From: ENR-C587 sp942493235 | GTDB lineage: Bacteria > Bacteroidota > Ignavibacteria > Kapaibacteriales > UBA2268 | NCBI GenBank assembly: GCA_942493235.1 | Contig: OW818676.1 | Location: 2,852,001-2,916,000 of the forward strand | Reading direction: 5' to 3' | DNA length: 64,000 nucleotides | Shown: positions 45,994 through 55,613 of the stretch, piece after piece | Numbering within the stretch: the first letter of the stretch is position 1 | Layout of the letters: every line of letters begins with the position of its first letter | Notes under the pieces: model-generated | Told to the model about the DNA's origin: nothing | Databases searched by the model: none | What the model saw: only the letters and a program-made list of their open reading frames with translations | Made by a program: the position numbers and the translations under genes

Positions 45994-48180
45994 TTAATTA
46001 TCAAATTCCAAAATAAAAGTTGAACCTTTATTAACTTCGCTTTCAATTGTCAATTTTGCAGAAATTCTATCCGAATATTCTTTGCATAGCATCAATCCCA
46101 GTCCTGAGCTTGCTTCACCTTCGGTACCAAGTCTTGAAGTATTTTCTCCAATAACAAAGAGCTTATCCATTAGTTCTTTGTTCATACCGATACCTGTATC
46201 TTGGATTTTAAGTGCAATTCCACCTTGCTCATTTTTTGCCGAACGAATAAAGATAGCACCGTCAGTTTTAGTAAATTTGACTGCATTAGAAATCAAATTA
46301 CGAAATATAGCATTTAGCATATTTGTATCAGTGTTTAATTCTAAATTAGCATCCACCATATTGTATATTGCTATTGATTTAGAATCTACTTTAGTAGAAA
46401 TTAGCTCTATATTACTTTGAACTATGCTTTTAACATTAATCAATTGAGGATTGTAGCGGACGTTGCCTAACTGAATTCTAGACCATTCAAGTAAGTTTTC
46501 TAATAACTCATAAAGCTGATTAGCACTATGATACAGAGTATTAACATAATCTACAATTTGATTTTTACTTAATTTCATATTTTCTTCAATAATCATTTCT
46601 GATAAGCTAAGAAATCCTGAAAGTGGACTTCTCAAATCATGAGAAATTACAGAGAAAAATTTATCTTTCTCGGCATTAATAATTTTCAGTTTATCATTTG
46701 CTTGATTAAGCTCAAGAATTAAAGAATCCTTTTGGCTAATGTTCTCTTCTAAAGAATTATTAGATATGGTTAACTTATTTAGTAATTCAATTATTTCGTT
46801 TTCGTATTTTTTAATTCGTGTAATATCGCGAACTACTTCTATAGCACCGATTATATCGCCATTAATATTATAAACATTACCGGCTTTTACCCATAGAATT
46901 GCCTTTTTGCCCGAGGGCAGCAATACTTCTGATTCCGCAATTAAAGTATTCTCTTGAACCGAATAATTAGGATAAGCCAGTTTAATCTCGTCAGCAGTTC
47001 TATTAACATAATCAATAAGTACCGGCTTTCTCTCGCCATAGAATGGAATAGAATACTCATAATTTGATTTACCTATTATATCCTTAGCTTTAACTCCCGA
47101 TAGATTTTCATATTCTCTATTCCAAGCAATTATTTCATTTTTATTATTAATAGCAAAAGCTCCGTCCGGCAGAAAATCAATTAAATAACTAAGCTCTTCT
47201 TCTCTTTGTTTACTTTTTTTATTAGCTTTATAATAGTTATCAATAATTCTATAAATCGCTATGATAATAAAACAAATAATTGTAGCAATGAGCATTCCTT
47301 CGGTGATAGTAGAGCTGACTTTATCGACTTCGACTAAAGTAGCAATTTTCCAATTTTTCAAATTAACATTTGCAGATAAATAAATATACTCGGTGCCCTC
47401 GTAATTAATCACTTCATTAGATTTAGGCTTAGTATTCCAAATAAAATCAAATTTTGTAATTCCATATATATTAATTGATTTCAAACTATCTAATTTGTTC
47501 GAGTCAACATCAGAAACTAATTTGAAATTTAATGATTTATTTGAACTAAGAAAAACTATGTCATTTGGGTCGATAAATAAAACATTAGGAAACTTAAACT
47601 GTTTCTCTAAAGTATCCAAATCAACTTTAACAGCAAGTACTCCAATTATTTTACTTTTTCTATCTCTAATTGGATAGCTTGTATAATAACCTCTTTTATT
47701 TGAGGTTAAGCCTATAGTAATCAGCACCCCCTGCTCGCCGATCATCGCTTGATTAAAGTATGCCCTAAAGGAGTAATTCTGACCAAGGAAACTATCTTGA
47801 TTATACCTATTCGAGCTTGCGATACAGTTACCATTAGTATCTAAAATATAAATCACGGAAGCATTAAAAGCAAAATTATATCTATCTATTGTTTCATTAG
47901 TTAGTTCATAATTAACATTATTGTTATTAAGTAAAAAATCAGTAATCCGCGGAGATTTGGCAATTGAATATGCGACAGCATCGTATTTAGAAAACTGTTC
48001 GTTAATTTTTTCTTTTAGATGCTCTAACTGAATTTGTTCGCGAGCAATAATTGACTGTTTAACATCTTCAGATACTCCTTTTGTAATTAAATATCCTGCT
48101 GATAATATTAATCCTATTATCAATGATACAATTATAAGGCTCTTACTGAATTTTAAATTTGCCACAAGTAACACCTGCAA
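45994..48180 (-). CDS. Membrane sensor histidine kinase (CACHE-PAS-HK)
   Basis: 728 residues. TM1 at about 12-34, periplasmic double-CACHE-like domain (about 35-290, SYPIRDRKSKIIGVLAVKVD), TM2 at about 293-315, then a PAS domain (about 325-460), a short coiled coil, HisKA with FFSVISHDLRSPLSG (His near 510), and HATPase with N box FRNLISNAVKF, IQDTGIGM and GLGLMLCKEY. Should sense a small extracytoplasmic ligand. No response regulator is adjacent, and its divergent neighbour is korA. An alternative start a few codons in is possible. Confidence 0.92.
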   Translation of the reverse strand: MQVLLVANLKFSKSLIIVSLIIGLILSAGYLITKGVSEDVKQSIIAREQIQLEHLKEKINEQFSKYDAVAYSIAKSPRITDFLLNNNNVNYELTNETIDRYNFAFNASVIYILDTNGNCIASSNRYNQDSFLGQNYSFRAYFNQAMIGEQGVLITIGLTSNKRGYYTSYPIRDRKSKIIGVLAVKVDLDTLEKQFKFPNVLFIDPNDIVFLSSNKSLNFKLVSDVDSNKLDSLKSINIYGITKFDFIWNTKPKSNEVINYEGTEYIYLSANVNLKNWKIATLVEVDKVSSTITEGMLIATIICFIIIAIYRIIDNYYKANKKSKQREEELSYLIDFLPDGAFAINNKNEIIAWNREYENLSGVKAKDIIGKSNYEYSIPFYGERKPVLIDYVNRTADEIKLAYPNYSVQENTLIAESEVLLPSGKKAILWVKAGNVYNINGDIIGAIEVVRDITRIKKYENEIIELLNKLTISNNSLEENISQKDSLILELNQANDKLKIINAEKDKFFSVISHDLRSPLSGFLSLSEMIIEENMKLSKNQIVDYVNTLYHSANQLYELLENLLEWSRIQLGNVRYNPQLINVKSIVQSNIELISTKVDSKSIAIYNMVDANLELNTDTNMLNAIFRNLISNAVKFTKTDGAIFIRSAKNEQGGIALKIQDTGIGMNKELMDKLFVIGENTSRLGTEGEASSGLGLMLCKEYSDRISAKLTIESEVNKGSTFILEFDN

Positions 48181-48428
48181 TTATATTTTCTAAAATATAT
48201 CTATAAAATAAGAAAAAAACTTACAAAAATCAAATTATAATATTGAATAATCAAATATAAGCTATTTTTAAGGTATTGTTAAATAGTAAGCTATTTATTT
48301 AATCAAACTTATTTTCAATTAATTTGATAATTTATTCGTTTTTGAATTATTTTTTCCCTATTTTAGAACCTTAAAGATAATACAAGTGTATTATAAACAA
48401 ATTTTTATTAACAAAAAGTTTCTTTGAA

Positions 48429-50267
48429 ATGGAAAAACAGATTAAAGAACTTGAAGAAGTAACAATACGATTTGCGGGCGATTCAGGAGACGGGATGCAG
48501 CTCTCCGGCACTCAATTTTCGAATACTTCAGCAAGTATAGGTATCGATGTAAACACATTCCCGGACTACCCGTCCGAAATCAGGGCTCCCGAGGGAACCC
48601 TATATGGCGTTAGTGCATATCAAGTGCATTTCGGAGCTAGTGTAAATACACCAGGCGACAAAATTGATGTTTTAGTCGCTATGAACGCTTCATCATTGAA
48701 GGTAAATCTTTCTAATTTGAAGCCTAATGGTATTATTATTGCTAACACAGCCGGTTTTAACGATAAAAACCTAAAGCTCGCCAAGTATGAAAACAATCCT
48801 TTAGAGGATGGCACTTTAAGTTCTTATCAATTATTTGCGTTGGATATTACAAAGCAAGTACAGTTAGAGCTTGATGATTTCAGTCTTTCTCCAAAATCAA
48901 TTGACAAGACAAAAAACATTTTTGCTCTGGGTCTAACTTATTATTTATTTAGCTTGCCTTTAGAGCCGACCATAAATTGGTTAACTGAAAAATTCTCAAA
49001 AAAAGTAGATATCTTGCAAGCAAATTTGAGAGCATTGCACGCCGGCTACAGTTTTGGTGCCAATACTCAAAGTTTTGCTGTCAGATATCAAGTTAAACAG
49101 GCAGACTTACGTCCCGGAACATATAGAAATATTACCGGCAATAATGCCGTTGCTCTGGGCTTAGTTGCTGCTTCTAGGAAAGCTAACATTCCTCTATTTT
49201 TAGGCTCATATCCGATTACTCCGGCAACTGAAATTTTACATTTTATTTCTGGATATAAGCAATTCGATGTTAAAAATTTACAAGCCGAAGACGAAATTGC
49301 AGGCATTTGCAGTTCTATCGGTGCTGCATTCGGTGGATATTTAGCAGCAACCACTACAAGTGGTCCCGGACTTTCTTTGAAAGTTGAAGCGATGGGGCTG
49401 GCTGTGATTATGGAATTACCTTTAGTAATTGTTGACGTTCAGCGTGGCGGACCAAGTACCGGCTTACCGACTAAACCGGAACAATCAGACTTAAATATAG
49501 CTATGTATGGTCGTCACGGCGAAGCTCCTATTCCGATAATATGTGCTTCTACAGCATCTGAATGTTTTGATATGACAATTGAAGCAGCTCGTATTGCATT
49601 AAAATATATGACTCCGGTTATTCTGCTGACTGACGGTTACTTAGCTCAAGGCTCCGAACCTTGGAGAGTGCCTACTTTAGAAGATTTGCCTGATATTAAA
49701 GTAGAGTTTGCGACAGACCCCGAGACATTCGCTCCGTATAAACGTAATCCAGAGACTCTTGCCAGAATGTGGGCAGTACCGGGTACACCCGGATTAGAGC
49801 ATAGAATTGGCGGTTTAGAAAAAGAAGATATTACTGGTAGAGTTTCTAATGAACCTCACAACCACGAAAAAATGACTAAATTCAGACAAGATAAAGTTGA
49901 TAGAATCGCTGATGATATTCCTGAAGCAATAGTTCATGGAGAACAAGAAGGCGATTTATTAATTCTTGCATGGGGGAGTTCTTTCGGTGCAGTACGCACT
50001 GCTTATGATAGTATCCGCTATCAAGGTAAGAAAGTATCCTATTGCCACTTGAATTATTTAAACCCATTCCCTAAGAATTTAGGTAACATTTTAAATAGTT
50101 TTGATAGAGTATTCATTCCCGAAATCAATGTCGGGCAGCTTGCAAATATTATTCAAGGTAAGTATCTTAAAAAAGTTATTAAATTTAATAGAATGGAAGG
50201 CAGGACTTTCCGCTCTTATGAAATTGAAGAAGAAGTTATGAAATTATTAGAAAAGGGAGGAAATTAA
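48429..50267 (+). CDS. korA: 2-oxoacid:ferredoxin oxidoreductase, gamma-alpha fusion (KorA type)
   Basis: 612 residues. N-terminal gamma domain (about 1-195, RFAGDSGDGMQLSGTQFS, GIDVNTFPDYPSEIRAP), then the alpha (pyrimidine-binding) domain (PITPATEI, AEDEIAGICSSIGAAFGG, QRGGPSTGLPTKPEQSDL, DGYLAQGSEPWR) and the C-terminal subdomain. With KorB it converts 2-oxoglutarate plus CoA to succinyl-CoA, reducing ferredoxin; in Chlorobi it runs in reverse for CO2 fixation. Substrate is inferred from the two-subunit form. It ends one base before korB's ATG. Confidence 0.94.
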   Translation: MEKQIKELEEVTIRFAGDSGDGMQLSGTQFSNTSASIGIDVNTFPDYPSEIRAPEGTLYGVSAYQVHFGASVNTPGDKIDVLVAMNASSLKVNLSNLKPNGIIIANTAGFNDKNLKLAKYENNPLEDGTLSSYQLFALDITKQVQLELDDFSLSPKSIDKTKNIFALGLTYYLFSLPLEPTINWLTEKFSKKVDILQANLRALHAGYSFGANTQSFAVRYQVKQADLRPGTYRNITGNNAVALGLVAASRKANIPLFLGSYPITPATEILHFISGYKQFDVKNLQAEDEIAGICSSIGAAFGGYLAATTTSGPGLSLKVEAMGLAVIMELPLVIVDVQRGGPSTGLPTKPEQSDLNIAMYGRHGEAPIPIICASTASECFDMTIEAARIALKYMTPVILLTDGYLAQGSEPWRVPTLEDLPDIKVEFATDPETFAPYKRNPETLARMWAVPGTPGLEHRIGGLEKEDITGRVSNEPHNHEKMTKFRQDKVDRIADDIPEAIVHGEQEGDLLILAWGSSFGAVRTAYDSIRYQGKKVSYCHLNYLNPFPKNLGNILNSFDRVFIPEINVGQLANIIQGKYLKKVIKFNRMEGRTFRSYEIEEEVMKLLEKGGN

Positions 50268-50268
50268 T

Positions 50269-51318
50269 ATGAAAACTATTGTTGATAATATAGTTTGCAC
50301 TCCCAATACATCAATTGAAGATTTAACGCCAAAAGATTTTAAAGTCGATATAGATGTTCGTTGGTGTGCCGGTTGTGGCGGGTACTCAATCCTTTCGCAA
50401 GTACAAAGACTTTTACCTGAATTAGGTGTTCCGAAAGAGAAATTCGTATTCGTCTCCGGTATTGGCTGCTCAAGCCGATTCCCCTATTATATAGACACTT
50501 ACGGTTTCCATTCGATTCACGGCAGAGCTTTGCCGATAGCTACCGGTCTAAAGCTTGCCAGACCAGACTTATCTATTTGGGTGGCTACCGGCGACGGCGA
50601 CTGTATGAGCATCGGTGGTAATCACTTTATTCATGCTTGCAGAAGAAACGTTGATATTAACGTAATGATGTTCAATAATCAAATATATTCTTTAACTAAA
50701 GGACAGTATTCACCGACTTCTCAGCCGGGACAGATTACTAAGTCATCACCTTTTGGTGTGTTAGATAATCCTTTCAATCCTACTGAGCTTGCAATGGGTG
50801 CTGGAGCTACTTTCGTTGCAAGAGCCTTAGATACTGATCCTAAGCACATGATGTCTCTATTTGAACGAGCTCATAAACATAAAGGTATTTCTTTTATAGA
50901 AGTATATGCTAATTGCGTTATTTTTAATGATAATGCTTTTGATAATTTCCGTAATAAGAAAACAGTAAAAGATACTACGATTAATTTAGAACACGGCAAA
51001 CCATTGATTTTCGGCGAAAACAGAGATAAAGCTATTAAATTAGACGGTTTTACTCCTGTTGTTATTGACTTAAATGATGGTGTGCACTCTGTTAGTGATG
51101 CTCAAATTCACAACGAAAAGGATTCTACTTTAGCTTTCATATTGTCAAATATGACTTATAATCCGGAAATGCCTCGTCCGCTTGGAGTATTCCAAGCATT
51201 AGATAAACCGGTCTATAACGAGCAATTAGACGCTCAAATCGAATATGCTAAAGAGAAAAAAGGCGTTGGCGATGTTAATCGTTTACTCAAAGGTGAAGAC
51301 TCTTGGGTAATCGAATAA
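50269..51318 (+). CDS. korB: 2-oxoacid:ferredoxin oxidoreductase, beta subunit (KorB type)
   Basis: 349 residues. 4Fe-4S ligands C33-A-G-C36, C67, and a fourth Cys near 224 (YANCVIF). TPP-binding motif GDGD at 108-111 through INVMMFNNQIYSLTKGQ. GGAGG lies just before the ATG and the gene abuts korA, so the two are coupled. No ferredoxin-like delta subunit is encoded, as usual for this type. Confidence 0.95.
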   Translation: MKTIVDNIVCTPNTSIEDLTPKDFKVDIDVRWCAGCGGYSILSQVQRLLPELGVPKEKFVFVSGIGCSSRFPYYIDTYGFHSIHGRALPIATGLKLARPDLSIWVATGDGDCMSIGGNHFIHACRRNVDINVMMFNNQIYSLTKGQYSPTSQPGQITKSSPFGVLDNPFNPTELAMGAGATFVARALDTDPKHMMSLFERAHKHKGISFIEVYANCVIFNDNAFDNFRNKKTVKDTTINLEHGKPLIFGENRDKAIKLDGFTPVVIDLNDGVHSVSDAQIHNEKDSTLAFILSNMTYNPEMPRPLGVFQALDKPVYNEQLDAQIEYAKEKKGVGDVNRLLKGEDSWVIE

Positions 51319-51387
51319 ATCTAAATTTGTATTAGCATTATAGCTTAAAATAGTAGATAATATTAGATCTTACTAAAGATTAACTTT

Positions 51388-51421
51388 CCTTCCTGCAATT
51401 TTGCGGGAAGGATTTTTTTTT
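51388..51421 (+). terminator. Terminator of korAB
   Basis: TCCTTCCTGCAA and TTGCGGGAAGGA form a stem with a short loop, followed by T9. Confidence 0.9.
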
Positions 51422-51449
51422 ATATCATTTAACTTTATTTTATTCAATG

Positions 51450-51578
51450 GGAGAGGAATCGTTGTCATTCTGAACGAAGTGAAGAATCCAGATAAAGCTA
51501 ACTTATTGATAATGCTGGATTCTTCGTTACACTCAGAATGACGATTTGGCAATATTATTACTTTTTAGACAACCTCTT
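51450..51578. repeat. MITE-like inverted repeat, copy 3 of 3
   Basis: TCATTCTGAACGAAGTGAAG and ACTCAGAATGACGATTTGGC mark the two arms. The right end TTTTTAGACAACCTCTT retains the terminal repeat; the left end is degraded. The central AGATAAAGCTAA matches copy 1. The remaining sequence to 51786 is AT-rich, with a 15-bp direct duplication (AATTTTTATTGCTAT type, about 51698-51728). Confidence 0.85.
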
Positions 51579-51786
51579 GTATTACCTTAAAATGGATTAA
51601 TTCGAGTGTTTACAAGGCTCTTCAGAGTGGCGAAGATAAATAATAATTGATAATTATTCTTTAGGTTTATTTTATTAGCCAATAATTTTTTTGTTGAAAA
51701 TTTTTATTGCTATAATTTTTATTGCTATAAATATTATAAAAATTTATTATATTTAAAGTTGGATAATTTTAAAAAAAGGAATAGAA

Positions 51787-53970
51787 ATGAAATACATAAA
51801 AATAATTGCTATAATATTTGTTTTATTTGCCTCGGTTGATTGCTTTGCCGTACCGTTTTATAATATTTGGGGAACATTCTATGGTGGAAATTCAGATGAA
51901 GTAGCACGGAAATCGGCAATAGATAGCGAAGGAAATGTTTACATTACCGGACAGACTCGTAGTGGTTCATTAGCAACTAACGGAGCCTGGCAAGAAGTAA
52001 AAAGTAATGACTATGATGTATTTGTCGTAAAATTCAATTCCGATGGGGTTCGATTATGGTGTACGTATCTGGGAGGAACTTCGGTAGAGACAGCGGAAGG
52101 TATAGCTATCGACTCTGAAAATAATATTTATATTACCGGCTCAAGCAATTCTGCTGATAATGTTTTTAATTATAACGGATGGCAAGCTCTGAAAAATAAT
52201 TCTTATGATGCGTTTTTAACAAAGCTTGACCCAAACGGACAGCTAATCTGGAGTACATATTGTGGCGGTAACTCTACGGACTATGCAAATAGTATTTGTA
52301 TAGATAATTCAAATAATGTATATATTGCCGGTACTACAGGTTCTGGAGACGTAATGGGGATAAACGGTTCTAAAAGTACATTAACCGGAGTAAACGACGG
52401 GTTTATAGCCAAATATTCTTCAAATGGAGCTAAGCTTTGGTCAACTTACTTTGGTGGCAATAATTACGATGATATACGAAGTCTTAAAGTTGACCAGCAA
52501 AATAATATTTATATTAGCGGTTTCACTTCCAGCAATAGCTTACTGGCGGTGAATTCTACCAAAGCTACATATAATGGTGGATATTATGATTCTTACGTAG
52601 CTAAGTTAGAGAATAACGGTACAGTCCTATGGTCAGGATATTACGGTGGCAATGACTGGGACTGTGTGTATTCATTAGAGTTAGATAATGATAACAATAT
52701 TGTAATTGCAGGGTGGACAAAGTCTCTCAATAATATTTTCTATAATGGCTTTCAAAATACCAAAGGAGAATTAGCAGACGGTTTTATAGCCAAGTATTCA
52801 AATGCCGGTTCTTTAATTTGGAGCTCATATTACGGAGGCAATAGCGATGACTATCTCTGGTCGATTGATATTGATAACTCTAATAATATTTTTACAGTCG
52901 GTACTACCAGAAGTACAAACTCTATTGCTATAGGTGAGTCGTTTCAATCTGTTAAAGCCGATTCAAGCGATGCAGTATTAGCAAAAATTTCGCCTGACGG
53001 ACAATTAGTATGGGGAACTTACTATGGTGGCAGCGGACTTGATGATGCAAAAAGTATTTTTATTTACAATTCCGATATAGTTATTTGCGGAACTACCGAG
53101 AGTACAAATACTTTCGGAATCGGTGGATGGCAAGAACAAAAATCAGTAATTGCTGATGCTTTTTTGATAAAACTAACTGAAACTCCTCCATACTCTGTAA
53201 TAAATATTAATGAAATCGGTACTAATCCAATTTGCAGTGGCGATTCAATTGATATATCATTTTCAGTAACAAATGATTTAATAGATGGAAATCAATTTAT
53301 TATTCAGCTTTCTGACTCAAACGGATTATTCGGCTCCGCTATAAGCTTAGACACTATTGCATCGCTAACATCTGTTACTAATCATAAAGTTAAAATTCCA
53401 AGACAGATAGCAATTTCGGAATATTATAGATTTAGGATAGTTTCTACTAATCCGGTATTAAAAAGCACTCCGACCGTAACTAATACCAAAATTGACAACG
53501 GTAATAAACAGCTTACTTTTAGAGCAGCTTTTTTTGGTTTATGGAACGGCACTACTCAGAAATTTCTACCTACAGTTATGGAACTAAGGATGGGGGCTTC
53601 ACTAATCGGCTCTGTACTTTATAAAAGAATATTCTGTGGTTTTGACTCTACCGGTTTTTTGAAATTAACTTTAGACAGTATTCCGAATAATTCCTACTGG
53701 ATAGTATTTCGGGCAGGCGGTTTTTACCCATTGGCAGTTCCACATTCGGTAGAATTACCTCATTGCGGCACTTTTACTCATGATTTTACTTTAAGTCCTT
53801 TTAATGCGGTAGGAGGCAATTTAACAATGCTTAATTACAATCAAAGCGGTTTCTATGTAGTTCGTTCCGGCGATTTAAATATGGACTTAAGAGTAAATTC
53901 CAATGATTCCAATTTATTACTCAAGCCTTCACTTGGCACAAGTTTGAGGACATTGATACCGGATAAATAA
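51787..53970 (+). CDS. Secreted SBBP seven-bladed propeller protein with dockerin-like tail
   Basis: 727 residues. Signal peptide about 1-22 (MKYIKIIAIIFVLFASVDCFA). Seven repeats keyed by YYGG(N/S) motifs (FYGGNSDEVAR, YLGGTSVETAE, YCGGNSTDYAN, YFGGNNYDDIR, YYGGNDWDCVY, YYGGNSDDYLW, YYGGSGLDDAK) form the propeller (about 25-465). An Ig-like region follows (about 480-560), then a C-terminal part ending in a single EF-hand/dockerin-like calcium loop (GDLNMDLRVNSNDSN). No T9SS type A sorting domain. AAGG precedes the ATG. A 12-bp sequence containing the stop is duplicated (CCGGATAAATAA twice, 53958-53981). Confidence 0.88.
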   Translation: MKYIKIIAIIFVLFASVDCFAVPFYNIWGTFYGGNSDEVARKSAIDSEGNVYITGQTRSGSLATNGAWQEVKSNDYDVFVVKFNSDGVRLWCTYLGGTSVETAEGIAIDSENNIYITGSSNSADNVFNYNGWQALKNNSYDAFLTKLDPNGQLIWSTYCGGNSTDYANSICIDNSNNVYIAGTTGSGDVMGINGSKSTLTGVNDGFIAKYSSNGAKLWSTYFGGNNYDDIRSLKVDQQNNIYISGFTSSNSLLAVNSTKATYNGGYYDSYVAKLENNGTVLWSGYYGGNDWDCVYSLELDNDNNIVIAGWTKSLNNIFYNGFQNTKGELADGFIAKYSNAGSLIWSSYYGGNSDDYLWSIDIDNSNNIFTVGTTRSTNSIAIGESFQSVKADSSDAVLAKISPDGQLVWGTYYGGSGLDDAKSIFIYNSDIVICGTTESTNTFGIGGWQEQKSVIADAFLIKLTETPPYSVININEIGTNPICSGDSIDISFSVTNDLIDGNQFIIQLSDSNGLFGSAISLDTIASLTSVTNHKVKIPRQIAISEYYRFRIVSTNPVLKSTPTVTNTKIDNGNKQLTFRAAFFGLWNGTTQKFLPTVMELRMGASLIGSVLYKRIFCGFDSTGFLKLTLDSIPNNSYWIVFRAGGFYPLAVPHSVELPHCGTFTHDFTLSPFNAVGGNLTMLNYNQSGFYVVRSGDLNMDLRVNSNDSNLLLKPSLGTSLRTLIPDK

Positions 53971-53988
53971 CCGGATAAATAAATAGAA

Positions 53989-54026
53989 AAAGCCCCTTTA
54001 ATCAAATTACAGCTTAAAGGGGCTTA
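53989..54026. terminator. Bidirectional terminator
   Basis: AAGCCCCTTTAA and TTAAAGGGGCTT form a 12-bp stem with A-run before and T-rich sequence after; between the SBBP gene (plus) and the tmRNA (minus). Confidence 0.88.
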
Positions 54027-54039
54027 TATTTTTATTTTG

Positions 54040-54406
54040 TGGAGATGGCGGGAGTCGAACCCGCGTCCGAAGAGCTTCTTCTGAGGTTACTACATGCTTA
54101 GTCGTTTTTTCAGTTTAACTTACGAGTTATCCAAACGACAGGATTTCATAAGCGAGCTACAGTTTTAGGCTTCATACAAACCCCTGTAAGCACAAGGTTA
54201 TACTATCTTGCCTATTTTGCGACACCTTTGTAAAGACCGACAAGAAAATATTTACATCGATGTAACTGCTTTTTTTAATTTACGCAGCTAAAGCATAATC
54301 ATTGTTGGCATTTATAATGCTACCGGTTGAATTTACGTGCGACCACCGATTGAGCACGGCATGCAACTGTCAAAATCCATCACCCCGTCGAATCCATTTC
54401 ATCCCC
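54040..54406 (-). ncRNA. ssrA: tmRNA
   Basis: About 367 nt. The 5' end GGGGATGAAATGGATTCGAC and the 3' end CGGACGCGGGTTCGACTCCC plus CATCTCC are the universal tmRNA ends; GGGGATG pairs with CATCTCC. CCA is not encoded. The tag frame (54280-54309 on the minus strand) reads ANNDYALAA then TAA, so a nine-residue tag with the normal YALAA degradation end. The rest contains pseudoknot-like GC stretches. It rescues stalled ribosomes with SmpB. Confidence 0.97.
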
Positions 54407-54446
54407 AACGTGTGCGAAAAATAAACGATTAAGAAGTGTAAATATT

Positions 54447-55604
54447 TTATATGTTATTTAAAAGTTTCTGTAGCTCTACTCCGGAAGCTGCCCAATTTAG
54501 GCATTGCTGATAAAATTCAAAAGTTGAATGGCACAGCTGCGAATAAATAATTTTATCATTATAAATCGCTACAATTTTATCGGCAATTTGTTCGGCAGGT
54601 GTATCAATCGGGAATGTATAACCATTTATACCATTCTCAACTACGGACGGAACCCCGCATACATCCGAAGCTATTGACGGTAGCCCCATCGATGACGCAT
54701 CAGCGTAAACCAAACCGAACGTTTCGGCTAATGAAGGCATAAAGAAAAAATGTGAAGACTTGAATAATTCAATAAATTTTCTATATTCCGCAGTATTATC
54801 TTTGCTTAGAAAACCATGTAGAATTACATTATCTTTTAATTCTAAAGGTATTTCGGGGCTAACTCCTGCTATATGAAGTTTAACATCCGGAATTTTTATT
54901 TTCAGTATTTTTAAAGTATCAAATATTTTAGCTCCACCTTTTGATAGCCATTTGTTTGCTGCAAAGAATAGCAAAAGACTTTTACTAAGCTTATTATTAA
55001 TAATCTCGTTTAATTCTTCTTTTTTTATAAGATTATCAAGTGTACTTCCAAATCTAATTATCTTAATTTTCTCCGAGCTAATATTATAAGATTTTAAAGC
55101 TTTATTTTCAGCCCACGCTGAAGGATAGATAATATATTTAGAATTTTCATGAGCTCTTAAATCAAATTTAATTGAATCTTGAATCATTTGATCTGATAAC
55201 GAAAGATAAAAATAATTTTCATTTAGCAAACCCACAAATGGAGTATCAGTCCAAACAATTATGGGAATGTCAGTTTCTAAAAATGCAATATCAACTGTAC
55301 CGGGAGCAATTATCAAATCGATATTATCATATTTTTCTAACTTTTGTTTTGCAATTCGCCCAATACTTTTTGTAACAGGCTTATCCATCAATCTATTATA
55401 ACTGGATTTTTTTATTTTATAGTAATAGAAAGATTTAATTTTAAATATCTTTTGGTATAGGGAGTCTAAATTATCAATTACTATTACATCGTGACCTAAA
55501 TTTTGAATTGTTTGTAGAATATGATATAAAGCAGAATGATACTTTTTCAAACTTTCTTTTTTATAGTAAGTAACAAAAGCAATTCTGAGTTTTTTATGCT
55601 CCAT
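54447..55604 (-). CDS. GT4-family glycosyltransferase
   Basis: 385 residues, GT-B fold. The N-terminal domain has RIAFVTYYKK at the start. The C-terminal domain has KWLSKGGAKIFDTLKIL, KLHIAGVSPEIP and the nucleotide-sugar motif PSLAETFGLVYADASSMGLP. The second acidic residue of the usual E-x7-E is Asp here. It transfers a sugar from an NDP donor, presumably to a cell-surface glycan; acceptor unknown. The gene starts 9 bp after the kinase gene upstream, so it is the last gene of the kinase operon. Confidence 0.9.
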   Translation of the reverse strand: MEHKKLRIAFVTYYKKESLKKYHSALYHILQTIQNLGHDVIVIDNLDSLYQKIFKIKSFYYYKIKKSSYNRLMDKPVTKSIGRIAKQKLEKYDNIDLIIAPGTVDIAFLETDIPIIVWTDTPFVGLLNENYFYLSLSDQMIQDSIKFDLRAHENSKYIIYPSAWAENKALKSYNISSEKIKIIRFGSTLDNLIKKEELNEIINNKLSKSLLLFFAANKWLSKGGAKIFDTLKILKIKIPDVKLHIAGVSPEIPLELKDNVILHGFLSKDNTAEYRKFIELFKSSHFFFMPSLAETFGLVYADASSMGLPSIASDVCGVPSVVENGINGYTFPIDTPAEQIADKIVAIYNDKIIYSQLCHSTFEFYQQCLNWAASGVELQKLLNNI

Positions 55605-55613
55605 AGTTTTCCT

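Noticed and set aside
45858..46046. Minus-strand reading frame of 62 codons overlapping the 3' end of the kinase gene
   Set aside because: Overlaps the kinase frame, runs into palindromic repeats and has no family resemblance or ribosome site.
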